DNA of 64,000 nucleotides from contig DF236997.1 of assembly GCA_000708835.1 (NCBI GenBank), forward strand, positions 217,608-281,607. The letters are read 5' to 3'. Source of the DNA: Klebsormidium nitens. Its lineage: Eukaryota > Streptophyta > Klebsormidiophyceae > Klebsormidiales > Klebsormidiaceae. Shown here piece by piece: positions 1 through 13,540 of this stretch (the first letter of the stretch is position 1; every line of letters begins with the position of its first letter). The notes beneath the pieces are model-generated. The model was given only the letters and a program-made list of their open reading frames with translations. It did no database searches and was not told the origin of the DNA. A program made the translations under genes and the position numbers.

Positions 1-2381
1 ACTCAGCTCTCCAATCGTCAACTTCAGCAAATGCGAACAAAGCCCAAAGCAATGAAGACTACAGGGTGGGAGTTGCATCCCATTGCAGGCATGTGGAATG
101 TGTTTGCGGGTCGTGCGGTGCCTATTCAAGTTTATGTCATCTGATTCAAGCTTTCGCCCTTTTCATGTTGTAAACACAACTTTTATAAAGTCAGTACATG
201 AATCTTTTGAATGGGAGCGTGTGATGATTATAGAACGTCATCACTTGTAACTCAGAATGGTACGGCTCTGACTTGGCTTGGCTTGATCAAACATTATGAG
301 TCTTTGACGGTACCGTTGGTGTTCTTGAGCATTCTTGAAACGAGATTTACTGCCTTTAACGAAGTGTACAGACCCATCCTTAGACACACAGGCTCACCGG
401 CTCTACTTCATTTCACGTGACTACAAGCTGTAGCCTGCAGCCTCGTAGCCCATGCCTTTTGCAATACATTGGAGTTTGAAACGTGTGTTTTCGTATGGTT
501 CTCCGGGAGCTAAAGTACGTCGAAGATGGTAATAACTTCTAAACCTCGTTTTTCATTGTCCTTAGCTAGCTAAAATGTTGATATACTGGTAGGTTGGCAT
601 GTTCTCTTGTTCCCTTTTTTCAAAACGCAATAGCCACTGGCATGTCCACACGGGCCATAGATGTATGATTATCATGGATATGGAGCTTTCGGAGGACTTA
701 TATATCTGGATATGCACTCCCTTCAACAACAAACCTTTAATACAAGCACACAATAATATCAGCGACTCCTCAAGCTGGCTTAGCATTAATGAGTCATTGG
801 AATGGGACTTCTTATAAATTGACCAGATTAAAGATCCTTTGGCGAAGTGGGTCACCCGCTGGTGTAGAGGTATATGGTTTAATGAGTTTTATATGAGTAG
901 ATACGCTAAGTTCTAGTACCGCTTCAATCTACGATCAAACGGGAAGCCAACGGAATTGCGGGCGCCCCGCCGGCGGCCCTTCTTGCAATAGAGTTACGTC
1001 GGAGACGGGTTATCCTTTTAACTTTCCAGTTGCTGCAGCGTAGTCCGAATTCGTCATTGAATGATGTATTATTAGTAGAGAAGAGGTCAACATTGCACTT
1101 GGCGCCACTGAGCTAGACAAATTGGAAATTTGATTCATCCAGCATGTAAGCATGCTTGCAATGATAGGTAATGTTTGGATGCTTGATTGGATGCTGTAGG
1201 TAGTATGATCTAGGACTTAAGGGAAGACTTGTGGCCGTAGCAAGCTGTGGAGTCAACTCACTATTGTACCCCGGACTCACCGAGCTTTCAATGCTCACAG
1301 TGGGTTAACAATAGTAAGCGACCTTCAGTGAATCCGGCTCTGCCATTCGTATTGTATGCCGTGGAGCCCTTTCAAGGCCTATAGTGTACACTTCACACGG
1401 CTATGGCGCAATGAACAAAACTTGTACCGAATGAACAGTTGACAAAAGACGTCTAGACGTGCAAAGAACATAGTTTTTTTTATGCGAGTGAATTTTGCGA
1501 ATGGTCAAGTCCAGGAAGCCAGGATGACAGGAGACCTGAGGATAGTACGGTTGAATACCTAGGAGGTGAGCACTGAGGACTCGAGTGTAAGAAGTGTCAC
1601 TTGACTCACTTTCGTTATTTCTTTCGAATCATCAGTGGTACTGTAGTACGGCGTGTGAAAAGAGACCATCATACCTAGGTACATTTCGAAAACCGTCTTT
1701 CGATTCACCATCGATCCTTGATGATTCTGGAAGCGGCAGCGTCCAGCAAATGCAGGAAGTTACAAGTTGGACGGCCAGGATCTGCCTACATTGGCGGTCA
1801 ACGGGTCCAAATCCGTCTTGCAAACACCGGTTCCCAGACTGTCTTTCCTCTGGTAATCCCTGTACATGATATCCGACGCAACGAAGGTTTGTATTCTCGA
1901 CCACACTGCTCGACAGAGCCGCGTCGATGTGCCGGCTGACGTGCGTTACGTGCGTCCTCAGACTGCAACATTCACCGCCCGCAACAAGGGCGACACGTCA
2001 TCGCGTCCCTCCGATTCAAATGTGGCGAGAAGGCTGCCCAGTGCAGTCCACGCGTTGACTAGCCTTGGCTTCGAGTTTCAACATGCCCAGATCTGCAGAC
2101 CAGGTTCGGAATCGGGGTTACGAGTGAGCTAGGAAAGTGCTCTGCCAGGACAAAGCCTAACCAACGGTTTTGACGACTAACCTGCTCCGGCCCGGATCAC
2201 CCGATCTCGTGCGCCTCTTTCGAAAAGGACTCGCACTCGCAGCATGCACTGTGGAACAGGAAAGGATGCAGACAGGAGCCTGAGAGTAGGTACGGTAAGC
2301 CAAGGCGGCCAGCTTCTGGCAACTGCGTTAGAGCTACAGCAAGTTGTAAGATCTGGTTGAGCAAGGCGAGCAGCTGAGATC
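1..2381. other. Gene-poor left flank, no gene recognised
   Basis: Short open frames occur on both strands, but none has recognisable homology, a convincing start or a splice-consistent extension. Composition is intron- or intergenic-like. The stretch at about 600-665 carries a pattern (a pyrimidine run, then an 'atagccac' and 'gggccatag' pair) that recurs near 42343 and 42551, so it may be a dispersed repeat. The last few hundred bases must hold the promoter and 5' leader of the gene starting at 2382; I see no clear TATA element. Confidence 0.5.
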
Positions 2382-5300
2382 ATGGCCGCACCAACTTGCG
2401 GCCTGAGGGCAGCGCTCTGTTTAGCGGTGGCATTGCTTCTTTCCTCCAATGCTGTGGCGACCAACATTTTGTTGTTTACAAGGCAGGCAGGGGAAAAGCA
2501 CGAGGCAGTGGTTGAGGCCATTACAGCTTTGACTGTTGAGGGTCTCAAGAGGGGGTGGACAGTGGTGGATTCAAACGATAGCTCGATATTCACGCCAGAC
2601 AAACTGCGAGGATATGATAGTGTTGTCTTCCTGCTCACAAGTGGGAATGTCCTTGAGCAAGCCGAACAGCGAGAGGCGCTGAAGGCGTACGTCAATGAGG
2701 GGGGTAGTTTCGTTGGTGTTCACTCCGCAGCGGACACTCTCGCAGACTGGGACTGGTTTGGGGAATTGCTGGGGGCACGGTATCTCAATAGCCCCTCTGA
2801 CAAGGATCAGCAGGCCACAGTCATCGTCAGTGACAGGTATTGCGCGCCTGCTGGTTGTCCAGATCTATATCAGCGCTTCATGTTGCATACTGGTTTGTAG
2901 TCCCTTTCTTGTGAGGTCCACGAGGTAGAGTCGTGCTTTTCGAGAGTACTTTCAAGCAGTCTGGCCAATCTACATGTTCAAGCTCAAGCTCTGTGGGGTC
3001 CCAGAGTGGTTCGCCATCATCGTTTCCCTGATTGAAACACTGAAGCTTTCTCTCTTTGCAAGTTTGCACCACCAGAGCTTCTTTAGAAAGCAATCAGTGA
3101 TCGCCTTTCTCTGAAATTGTCTGGCTAAGGCTGGTTCCGCTTCATGCTGGTTCAACTAGTTTTTACATGGTGCTTGAGCTGTCCTTAGACTCTGCCCGGT
3201 TATTTTTCTGGCCAATGACTGACGTCATACTACTGAAGGAGTGGTGTCACAATCACTGGTCTTGCTTTGGCATGTTACAGCAAAGGGGTGGTTCAGTCAC
3301 TTAACATACTTGACCAGTAATCTTAAGGTACCCCGTTGGAAAGGCACCAGCTTTGACGTTAAACACGTTCCTTGTGAGCCACGGCACTTTAAACAAGGCG
3401 CCAACTATGAAATGTTACTCTGAAATCTCTCTCAAGGTGAGCGCAATCTGCGCTTTTGCAGACAACATGTCGCAATCTATTACTATAGGGAAGGGCTATG
3501 AAGATAATTAATTGATCCTTCTACAACCAGTATTGAAACCACTGTCGCTCGTGTCTCAATCATTTTGAAGGTGAAAGCTGACTCCCATGACTCAACACCC
3601 TGCACATTTCAGGTCCGAAGTTGACCTATTCTTTCGAGCCAGCATTCACGACAAGCCGCCAAGAACTGAGGCTTGGTTTCCCGTGCAGATTTCACCCTGC
3701 GTCCGCAATTCTCCCGGAGCGGTGGTCTGTAGCAGATGAGTGGCTTACATTCGACCACAACCCGGTGGGGAAGGTCCACGTGCTCGCACATGTTGATGAG
3801 AAGACGTACTTCCGGGATCAGCCGGACGGCAGCATGCACTTTGATCACCCCATCGCCTGGACGCACCGGTGAGCAACTGTTTATCAAGTTTCCTTGAAAG
3901 CAGGATGTTGCAATTCTTTGGCCAATGGTGAAGAACCCATGGGGGATTGAGAGCAGTGTCCTGAAAGGCCAACAGTACTCATATCAGTCAATTACATCAT
4001 ACCAGTCAGTCAATGCCAGTGTCGCTTGCGCTGGTCTGTCACACACGTATGTATACTATTGACTTCATCAACGCCCACATGCATGCATGATAGGCAATTA
4101 TTTTCTGACTTGATTGATTGCAGAATCTGATATGTGTCTGCCTGATGATGAGTGATTGAATGTCAGGCCACTGGTTTGTTCTTGGGGCAGTGCCCCCCTG
4201 TCATCCTGGACATTTAGCCTGCAGCTCCACAAAATCAGCCAGTTGGGCCCAGTTGGGGTCCTTCTCCAGACGTTGAGATGCCATCCGAGTGCAACTGCCG
4301 TTACTTGAGTGCAATTTAGCACTGGGACAGGTGGTGCAGTGAAGAAGTTTACCGTGCGTGCCCCACAGGATGCAGGAGATGTACCCTGTTAATCAGAGGT
4401 TCAACTTTTGAAAGTTGTAGGTTGCCTTACCCTCAACAGGATGTTCCACATTACCTCCCTTCTCTCCATTTTTGTCTCCATTAAGATATGTTTGAAAGAT
4501 TGTGAAGAATTGAAGTCAGGAAGCTGATCTCCCCCTATTCACCTCTCTCGATACTCCCAACTCTACATCCTCTCGCTTGCTTGAATCTGAACTGTCAAAC
4601 CTTTCCTCTTGCAGGCCGCTCGCCTCTCGCGCTTTCTACACCGCCCTTGGCCATAGCTCGGTGGCCTGGGCAGACCCCTTGCTGGTGGATCATGTCATTG
4701 GGGGGATTGCCTGGGCTGCTCAAGCAGAGATGGCCCACCCCCCCAGTGCTGTGCGCGACACCCGTGCGCGCATATTGTGCGAGAAGCATGAGCAGGAAAT
4801 GCAAGCGCAGAAAAAGCAGAGGGAGAGCCGGTTCCTTGCCGAGGACGACGGCGCTGCGGGGCTTGACACCAGTTTCCAGAAGGACGCGCTCTACAGCTTC
4901 AATCAGGGCGAGCAGGTTGGTGCTGAGGGGCTTCAATTTTCAACTGTGCGCTCATGTTGGAAACTTCTACCAGCTTCATGTAGAGGATTGAAATTCATGT
5001 GTGTTCATTTACTTCCAGAGGTTGTTGCCTCCTCTGATTTTTGTGGTGCCTTGCGGTGCGCACCTTTTGTGATCTTTGATTGACAGCTAAGAATGTGGTG
5101 TTCTTTTGGGTGAACCAGGCAGTGGAATAAAGTAATCAGACTCAGTCAAAGGCAGAGTCAAGGAGACGAAGACTGGTTTATGTTGGACGTACGCCCCCAT
5201 CCTGTCAAGTAGGCACAGTACATTTGTTGTTCCGGTTTCGGTCCTCTGCTGGCCAAGAGCACCTTTTGATCGCAACATAGATGCCAACCTTGGCATCAGA

Positions 5301-8300
5301 TGACTGAACCTTGTGTCCTATCTGCAGCCCATGAATCTGGCTGTCCTCCCTGATGGACGCGTCCTCTTGGTTGTCCGCAACGGGGCCCTCCTGCTCTACA
5401 AACCGGATGTGAACACGGTCGTGCTGTGTAAGTCGTCTCTTCCTTGATAATCTGGTTTGATATACAAGCCCGACTCGGCCTTGAAGTCCTGCCAGAAGTC
5501 CTGCCAAGATGCTCAATTGGTTCTTTATTTTTCTCTTCTCCCGTTGGAATTCTGACATCCCTCTGCTTGTGTCCGGATGTTCAACGTTGTTCCGGTTTCC
5601 TTTGAGATCCGAGCTTGACATGAAAACACAGTGTGTAAAAGTCCGTGTGTAAGATTTCAAATGAATAACCTGGCCCTTTGCTATACGTTGTGATGTTTAG
5701 ATGTATGGTGAAAAGCGGCTCGCAGCCAGACGAGTCACTCAGAGAACTATCTGGACATCCGCCTTTTCGTAAGCAATCAGGAAAACGGGAGCCGGGAACC
5801 TCACCAACGAGGATGGGCGTCTTTAAGACGTTTGAACAAGCTTCGACGCACGTGGCTCCTTGTCCTGCGAAAATGTATCCGACTTTTCACCCTGGGAATG
5901 CTCCAGTGTAAGTGGCAGCTTTGTATGGCGAAGGATCTCCGACCATTTATTTTATGCCCTTCTCCCACAGGTGGTCGCTGGAACGTGACCAACAGCAACG
6001 AGGATGGGCTGCTGGGCGTGGCGGTGGACCCCAACTTCGCCAGCAACGGCTTCCTGTACGTCTATTACTCACCGATTGCGCTCGTCAATCCGACGCAAAA
6101 CGTGCTCTCGCGGTACACGATGCGTGGGGACGAGGTGGACCTTACGACTGAAGTACGCATGATCTCAATCAGGACCCAGGTGAGGACTGCTGGCCGGTTC
6201 CTCGGTGTCGTGTTCAAAAGCTGATTCGTTGGCTCGATTGGAGATGGTTGCACTGGCGGCCTTTGAAGGTCTTTACTTGGATCCCGGAACATTTTTTCTT
6301 TGCTTATGTAGCTTGTGTGATTGGGCTGGATAAGCGAATGGCTCGTTTATCCATTGCCCCTCAGTAAAACTCGTACCACCTTTCTCTGGTGGATTTTCCC
6401 GAGTGATCTGTGTAGTTTTCCACGCATGCGTGGTCAAGTCCAGTAGAGTGCGCGCCTGTGATTCGCCTGTCGGTTGGACAAACAACACCGAAAAGCGACA
6501 ATAGTCCGTTCCGCTCGGAGTACTGGGAGTACGTACGGACACCCTAGGAACAGCGGCTTCTGAATGAGGGCTCATGTTCGCTGCTTGTAGGGTTGATGTC
6601 GGTCGGCGTGATTAGCCGCGCTTCGGTTTAGTTGTCACTGTGTGAGTGGGGTCTCTTTCTGCGCACTGGAGGCGAAGCCTACCATCGGTTTGCAGTTCCT
6701 TGCACTTAGAAATTTGTCTCTTGTGCAGCGCCTGGCCTGCTGCCACAGCGGAGGCAATGTCAAGTTTGATACGGCCGGAAACCTCATCCTCAGCGTGGGG
6801 GACAATACCTACCAAATGTGAGCCGCTCCTAGCTGTCAGAAACTTCGTGCCTGTTGTTATTTTTGTTTGATTGTTGATGCCTGATCTTCGAATCTGAATC
6901 GGCGGTGCAAGCAGGCAGTGCATCTGCGTTCTGCATGGTGACTTGTTTGTATGGACGCGTCTCCAGGGTTTTCAGCCAACTCAGACACATACACTGCGGA
7001 AACAAAGCCTGTCGAAGTTCTGTAAAGTCAGCTCAGGGCCCCATAAGAGATAAAGTTCAAAATTACTTGTACTTTTGCGACTGGCTGGGGTAAGGATGCA
7101 CGGCTGCTAATCAGGAAGGAGGCGGCCCCTGTGCACGAAGAAGCCGAACTTGCGCGCCAGCCGCTCGTAGCTCGTTCTGAACCCAGGGTTGTATCCGTTC
7201 TGCTCGACAGAGGTTGGGCGCCCACGGATGTCCGCCCCGGCTTCTCAGTGATGGACTCCCAGAAGAGTGCGGCCAATACGAACGACCTGCGGGGGAAGCT
7301 GCTGCGCATCACGCCGAACGGCACCAACTATACCATCCCAGCAAACAACTTGTTCCAGGCAGATGCAACCCACAAGTAAGTCTCTGCTTTTGCTTCTACT
7401 TTTTGGTATTCAAATGACGGGCAAGTGGTTGATGGTGCTTCCTGCTGCTGGCTCAAAGTCGATCTTTACGCCTTCAAGGCAAAGTGACCCAGAGCAAAGT
7501 GACCTCAGACTTCTGCCCAGTTCTTGCCGGTGGGACTTGGACGGACTTCTGTGATGACGCATTTCTCCGTGCTGCCGTCCGTTTACAAACTCCTGAATAC
7601 GCGCCTCCTCTCTTGCTGCTTCTGCACAGTGGAAGCCTGTGCCGTCAGAAGATGAAGGACGAGTCTTGTTCCGCTGTTCGCACTGTCATTCACATTCCTG
7701 GACACGCCTTGTAATTGAAGGTTCTTGGTTCATCTACGTCCCACCAACAAAATAATGATACTTGCAAGTAGGAAGTTTGGAACTTAACTTGCCTTCTTCT
7801 CACCCGCAGGGGCGAGATCTACGCAATGGGCCTGCGCAATCCGTTCCGCTTTGCGGTGGACCCGCTAACCAACGACGTTTGGTGGGGGGAGATCGGGCCC
7901 GACGAGCTTGCCACCGACCCAACGAGGGGACCCATTGGCATGGACGAGATCAACAAGGTCAAGTACAACGACCCCGGGAATTACGGCTGGCCCTACTGCC
8001 TAGGGCCCAACATGCCGTACGTAAAGTTCGACTACGTCAAGCAAGCCACTCTGAATGTTCCGTACGATTGCGCAAACCCGGAGAACGACTCGCCCAATAA
8101 CACGGGGCAGAAGACAGGTGAGGCGAGCTGGGGTGGTCCAGAGGACGAGAATCGTTTACCTGCTAGTGCACTGCGCTAATAATGGATTCTAAATCTTGAG
8201 CAGCAGGCTATATACCAATGACAGCGTTCAAAACCCCTGCAGAATTGTAGGCGCCTCGTTTCCTGCAGTTAAAGCATTTTTTACGAAAGCTTCTAGATAC

Positions 8301-11300
8301 AGTCGTTTTTGCTGGGAGTGTATGCACCGCTTCTTGAGGCCTCAACATACCAAGCGCTTTCCTTCTCTCCCCATCTCTTGTCCCTGTCACTGTCTTCTTA
8401 TCCGCCCACCTTCTTCTGTGCCCCAGGGCTGCCCCCCTCGCGCGCGGCCATTGCGTACTACACCTACAACAACAGCACGGACTTCCCCCAGTTCAACCCG
8501 GACGACACGTCTAAAGTGCTGGGCCGCGCCGCCATCGCGCCCTTCTTCTACCGCTACGGCGTGAGCGTCAACGCGAGCGCGCCCTACGCCCTGCCGCAAT
8601 ACTATGACAACTCGCTCTTCTTCTTTGACTGGTTCCGGTGAGTCAAACAAAACCTGCTTTTGATTCAGAGTGGCTGATTGGTTTGGAAGTTTGGTCTCCC
8701 CAGTCTTTGTTCAATTTCATGCGGTAGCAATCATGGTGATCATGATCGTTTTTCAAATGTTCAGACTGCCTCAGACTTCCTCGCTGCATTACAAGTCTAG
8801 TGTAGATCTTGGTTTGTCACCTGTCTGAAAGCTTGTACTCAAGTAACTCTGTGTGAACACGACTGTTGTCTTCTTTCGGCCCTGTTACAAACGCAGCGTT
8901 CTGCTCCCTCTGCAGGGACTATGCGCGGCTGCTCAAGATGGACAGCAACGGCACGCTGCTGAGCATCACCAAGCTGTGGCCGACCTTCTCCTGGAAGTCC
9001 GTCATGGACATGGCGATCGCACCCGACGGCTCACTCTACATCATTGAGTTCGGGGACGGCTTCAACCTGATCGGCGCGCAGCTAAGCCGCATGCGCTACC
9101 TGGGCGCGCCAAACCCCATCAGTTGCCAGGTGGCAGCGACATCTACCTCGGGGCAGGCGCCGCTCACGGTCAAGTTCTCCACAGACGGCACCACGTCCAG
9201 GTGAGCGGCAAAGCGGGGGAACGAATGAATTTCTCGGTGAATGTTCGAGTGAATGTTCGAGTGAAGAGTTCGTGGTCGTTTGGGGCGCCTAGTCGGAGAA
9301 CCGGTGCTTCTGATGCTTCTGATGCAGTGGAATGTGCTTTGCGCCTATTTGTAACAGGGGGCTTGGGTCAATAACAAAAACCCAAAAACAAAAAGGGTCG
9401 CGAAAGTATAGATTATAGGGAGGACGACACGTCACGCATTTGCGAAGGCTGTTTTCAGAAGCGAACCGCAAAGATGCGGTTGAGCTGCTTCGAGTCATTA
9501 AACCTTTTCCCTAGCCCTTCAGGTCCCTGATAGTAGGTCTTGGCTTCTAAGCCTGACAATTCTCATTTGCAGCGACGGGCTTCCGCTGACGTACTTCTGG
9601 GACTTCACCTCCAACGGGACCGTCGGCGCCACCAGCGCGAACCCGACGCACACGTACATGCGAGAGGGCGTCGCGGTCGCGACGCTAACGCTCAAGTCGT
9701 CGAAAGCGACAAAGTCGTGCACGGTGCCCATCGACGTGGCGTCCAGCCTCAACAGCCCGCCGCAGGTCACAGTGGATTATCCGTTCGAGGGGGGCATCTA
9801 CACCTGGGGCGACGTGATCGACTTCTCGGTGAGCCTCCATTGACTTCGGTTCCGACCTTAGCTCCGTATCAAGACTCAGGATTGCATGTGAGAAGCGCTT
9901 TGATTTTTTACCGCTTCAGGGAATGCCGTGAAAATCGTATACATCTAGTCGGAAGCTTCGCTAGTGCCGTTGCTGAGGAGCAAACGCGACGTGCATCTTT
10001 ATCAACCTTCTTTCCTGCTTCGTCGAGGAGCGGATACAGATAGGCAGTCTTTAGCGGCCTCCTCCTGTACCCTGATGCGATTCTGGATGGGCGCAGATCC
10101 AAACGGTGGAACCTCTCAAAATCCTAGTGGTAAAATCCTGTTCATCTCACCCTTTCCTACTCCTGTTCATCTCACCCTTTCCTCCCCCCCCCTCCCCAGG
10201 TGTCGGTGATTGACAAGGAGGACGGCAGCACAGCGGACGGCGGCATCCCGTGCTCCAATCTGCAGGTGACACCTGGCCTGGGCCACTGCCCCGGCCGTCT
10301 GGCGCCCTGCCACGTGCACAACAGCATTGCCAACTACGCGTGCAACGGCACCTTCGGGCCAGTCGAGGACGAGCACTCGTGGGAGAAGTTCTACTACTTC
10401 GTGCAGGCGCTCTACCCCGACCGGTAAGCACCCACCGGAGGCGGTTTCTAGATTGCGGCCTTCGCGTCCATGAGCAGGTCCTCAGTTGGGAGACTTCCAT
10501 TGCGTTTCCACTTTCTGCCAGTGGTTTTCCGCGCGTTCAACGCTGTCTGGGCTTTGTATGTTACGCGCTCTTGTGTCCAATCTGAGGTCTCTTCTTCTTG
10601 TTCCCGCTTCGTGTCTGGCGCAAGCGGATGCCATGATTGTCTCGTGGTATCGTTCTGTATCGAGTCTTATTTGTCGACGGGGCTCCGTTTGTGGCCTGGG
10701 TTCTCTCAGCGGCAGAAGGAGCAACTACATGCGCTTGCAGTACTCAATAAAGTAAATCTTGAGAGGACCAGGTTTCTTGCCATTCGGTTTTGCCCTCGAA
10801 GCTGGGAACTTGCAACGTGTCAATCTCCGCATCCCCTTCGTCGACAATCTGACCGCAGTGTTTGCGTTTCTCTGGTGCAGCGGTGGTGCCAACGGCTCCG
10901 CCCCCATGATCGGGCTTACGTTTGCCCAGCTGAAGCCGTCCGTCTGGCAGTTGGAGTTCTTCGATGGCTCGGTAAGCACTGCTGCCATTTGCAACCCTGT
11001 CATCTGACATCATTCAGGAAAAGGGTGCACACCGTCTAAGCATGGTCTTCTTCACTGAAATCTGTGTCTACGCCGCGTTTTGTGGCGTGGCCAGAACAAA
11101 ATGCAAATGCATCGGGCCTTTCCAACTTGCAGTGGGCGGAGGTAAAAGGAGCCTTTGACATTGCCCTTGCATACCATATTCTCCTGGCTGTCTGTTTAGC
11201 CCATCTGCTAATGTGTCCCCTTCTACCCAATCTGCAGGTTGAAAGCCCCGTCTGCTGACGTGCCCTCTTGACTTCAAAGTTAGAGCGTAGGATGGACCCA

Positions 11301-13540
11301 ATTCCGGAGGAGTTCAAAGCCCCGTCTGCTGATGTGTCCTCTTGACTTGTTTCTAATCTGGACCCCATCTTGCAGAGTTCCAACGCCACGGGGGCTACCC
11401 AGACGACCAAGGACACGATCGGGGGTGGCCTGGACGTGTACGGGTTGAACGACGGCGACTGGCTGCGGTACGACAACTTCAACATGCTCAACATCGACAG
11501 CATCACCTTCCGGGGTTACAGGTATGGCCCCTTCTCTGCGATCGGCCAACGTCTGCTCTAATAACTTTGTCGTTGGAGGATGAGTTTGAAGCTGCACGGG
11601 GTTAGAGACGATCGCTGAAAGGCAGGAATCAAAATAGGTCGGTGGAGCGATCCTTTGAGCCCGAAAGAGACCGTGAAGAGCTTTGGTTTCGCTGACTCCA
11701 AAAGGCACTGCCTGCCCGGATCCGTGGAGATTCCGTCCCTAATACGTAGCTGAAGCTAGCGCCGAAGATTTATTCCCTCTTGACCATAGCTGCTCAGGCA
11801 TATTATATCAAGGCAGTGTCCCCTATGAGACACAACACGTGTTCCTGCTTCGATCCCCCTGTTACGGTCCCGCCGATTCCCTAGAGCCTCTGCTTACCTT
11901 TCTGCAGCGCCTCTGGCGGTGCGTTCATCGACGTGCGGATTGGGTCGCCAACCGGGCGCATCATCGCCACTGTGCCCATTGCTGCAACCGGGGCGGGAAC
12001 ATACACTGACTTCCAAGTGCCTATCCAGGACACCAACCAGTGGTTCATGGTAAGGCCGGACGGGCTTTAATCTGGGCTCTCGCATTGGCGTTGAAAGTGG
12101 CACAGGGTTTTGACCCATGTGCATCTTGTCGTAACGTATCCGCTTCGGCACGACTTATTTCGAGTCGCTGTTGCATTTGACCAATGAACCAACGGGCAGC
12201 TATGCAAGAACTGCTCGTCAATAAATCCTGACATTGTTTTCCGCTGTTTAGCAGCCATTCTTCGCGAAGCACCGAAATCAGCGGGCTTCCACCTCAGCAT
12301 CGGCAGCCTCCTTCCCGGAGATCCGCTTGCTTCTCGCAAATTGCTTCCCGTAAAGTTTAGAGACTCAACTCTGACTCCAAAGTTCCGTGCCCACGTGTAG
12401 GTGGACATGCAGTCCGCGTGGACCATCTCCTGGTTGCAGCTAGACCCCGGGCAGTGGGCGACCGACTACCTGCGGGGCTACGCCGTCTTTGCGTCGCTCG
12501 ACAACTCCACCTGGGGCACACCCATCATGCCTCTGGCCACGGTACGAACCACGCGTCCGAGCAAGAGTTTCGTCTCCTTGCTGGGGCTTTACAGGACGTT
12601 AGATGGTTCAAGAGGAAGAAAATCTTTTCGAAGGCATGCGGGGCATAAGAAGCCCTTGTTGAGCGTCTTCTTTCAGTGTTCTCATTCTTTGGACTGTGTC
12701 TTTCTATACAGTCTGGGACGCAATGGCAGTGTGGCTAGCAGAATTCAGTGACGTCTTGCATGGTCGTTGTTGTGGCAAGCACGCCGAGCAAGCACTGCTG
12801 AAGTGTGCCTTCTGGTTGTTCTGTGAAGTACTTCGAAGTGACAAGATGTCGAGGGGTGCCAAAAGCTTGAGCGCCTCATTGACTACGCCTCTTGGTCAAC
12901 TTCTTGTCGGTTGCTGCCTATGCTGACAGATCCAGTCAGGTTTTGTTTGACGTCAGGTGTCGATCCAGCAAACCGTCTCAATCGTGACAGTCATGTGGAT
13001 GATGGAAGATACGGCGTACAGGCGTTTCTGAAAGCAACGATCACTTGGACGCGTCCACAAGTTAATAGATTGCTTCGCTTCTGACAGGGTAACCCTCCGC
13101 CATACACTCTCACCAACGGGACTGTGGCGAAAAATTTCACGGGTGTCATCAACATCACGCTCAATCCCCCCGTCAGCGCCCGGTTCATCAAAATCATCAA
13201 CATCGGGCCCGCAGCCAATACGTCGTGGTGGTCAGTCGCCGAGTTGCGCGCATTTGATGACAAGAATGTGAGCCTAGGAACCGCAAAGTGGGTCGCAACA
13301 GCGTCGTCGCAAGCGTCGGACACGCCACCTCAGCAGGCTTTGGATGGCAACATAACGAGCCGGTGGGCCACCGGGGAGTCCCAACGGCCGGGGAATGTGA
13401 CCTTGTATACCACATTTAGATCGGCGGTTGCGGGCGCCAAGAATCTGTTCGTCCTAAATTATATGACCTTCAACGGTCAAGGAATAAGCACGACGCCCCA
13501 TGAGAAGGGAGTTCCGCCACCAGTCAGCACACAGTATTAG
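2382..13540 (+). CDS. Secreted ThuA-GSDH-PKD-CBM6-discoidin multidomain protein (17 exons)
   Basis: Exons: 2382-2836, 3689-3868, 4615-4915, 5328-5427, 5971-6179, 6729-6817, 7211-7375, 7810-8117, 8427-8637, 8916-9200, 9573-9828, 10200-10423, 10881-10971, 11376-11521, 11908-12049, 12401-12541, 13088-13540; all GT-AG and phase-consistent, 1251 aa. Residues 1-26 are a signal peptide. ThuA-like domain about 28-250 ([25 protein letters not shown]). Glucose/sorbosone dehydrogenase beta-propeller about 312-740: CCHSGG supplies the catalytic-type His; [12 protein letters not shown] and NYGWP are family signatures. PKD about 750-850 ([14 protein letters not shown]). CBM6-like about 935-1045 ([17 protein letters not shown]). 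Discoidin (F5/8C)-like remnants about 1050-1190 ([23 protein letters not shown]). Members of these families oxidise sugars or bind carbohydrate; the substrate here is unknown. The domain order is typical of bacteria, so gene transfer followed by intron gain is inferred. The N-terminal ATG sits directly before the signal peptide. Confidence 0.9.
10136..10183 (+). repeat. 25-bp tandem duplication in a polypyrimidine tract
   Basis: Two near-identical units (tcctgttcatctcacccttt, continued) start at 10136 and 10161, directly upstream of the acceptor of exon 10200-10423. The duplication lengthens the polypyrimidine tract of that intron. Confidence 0.75.
11200..11375 (+). repeat. Three degenerate copies of a splice-acceptor-containing segment in intron 13
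   Basis: Within the intron before exon 11376-11521, a segment with 'tctgct-atgtg-cc-ctt' occurs at about 11203, 11247 and 11322. The first copy ends in a pyrimidine stretch and 'ctgcag' (about 11238), and the last runs into the real acceptor 'cttgcag' at 11375. The second and third copies share about 30 almost identical bases (from about 11242 and 11317). Seen directly; the effect on splicing is inference. Confidence 0.65.

Noticed and set aside
1718-2132. Open frames just upstream of the ThuA-GSDH gene
   Set aside because: No domain signature and no in-phase splice to the signal-peptide exon, which has its own good ATG.
4595-4936. 113-codon minus-strand open frame inside the ThuA-GSDH gene
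   Set aside because: Shadow of a GC-rich plus-strand exon (4615-4915).
6960-7022. Possible extra exon in the ThuA-GSDH gene (frame reading GFSANSDTY)
   Set aside because: Its phase does not fit exon 6729-6817, whereas 7211-7375 joins directly in phase and continues the family alignment.
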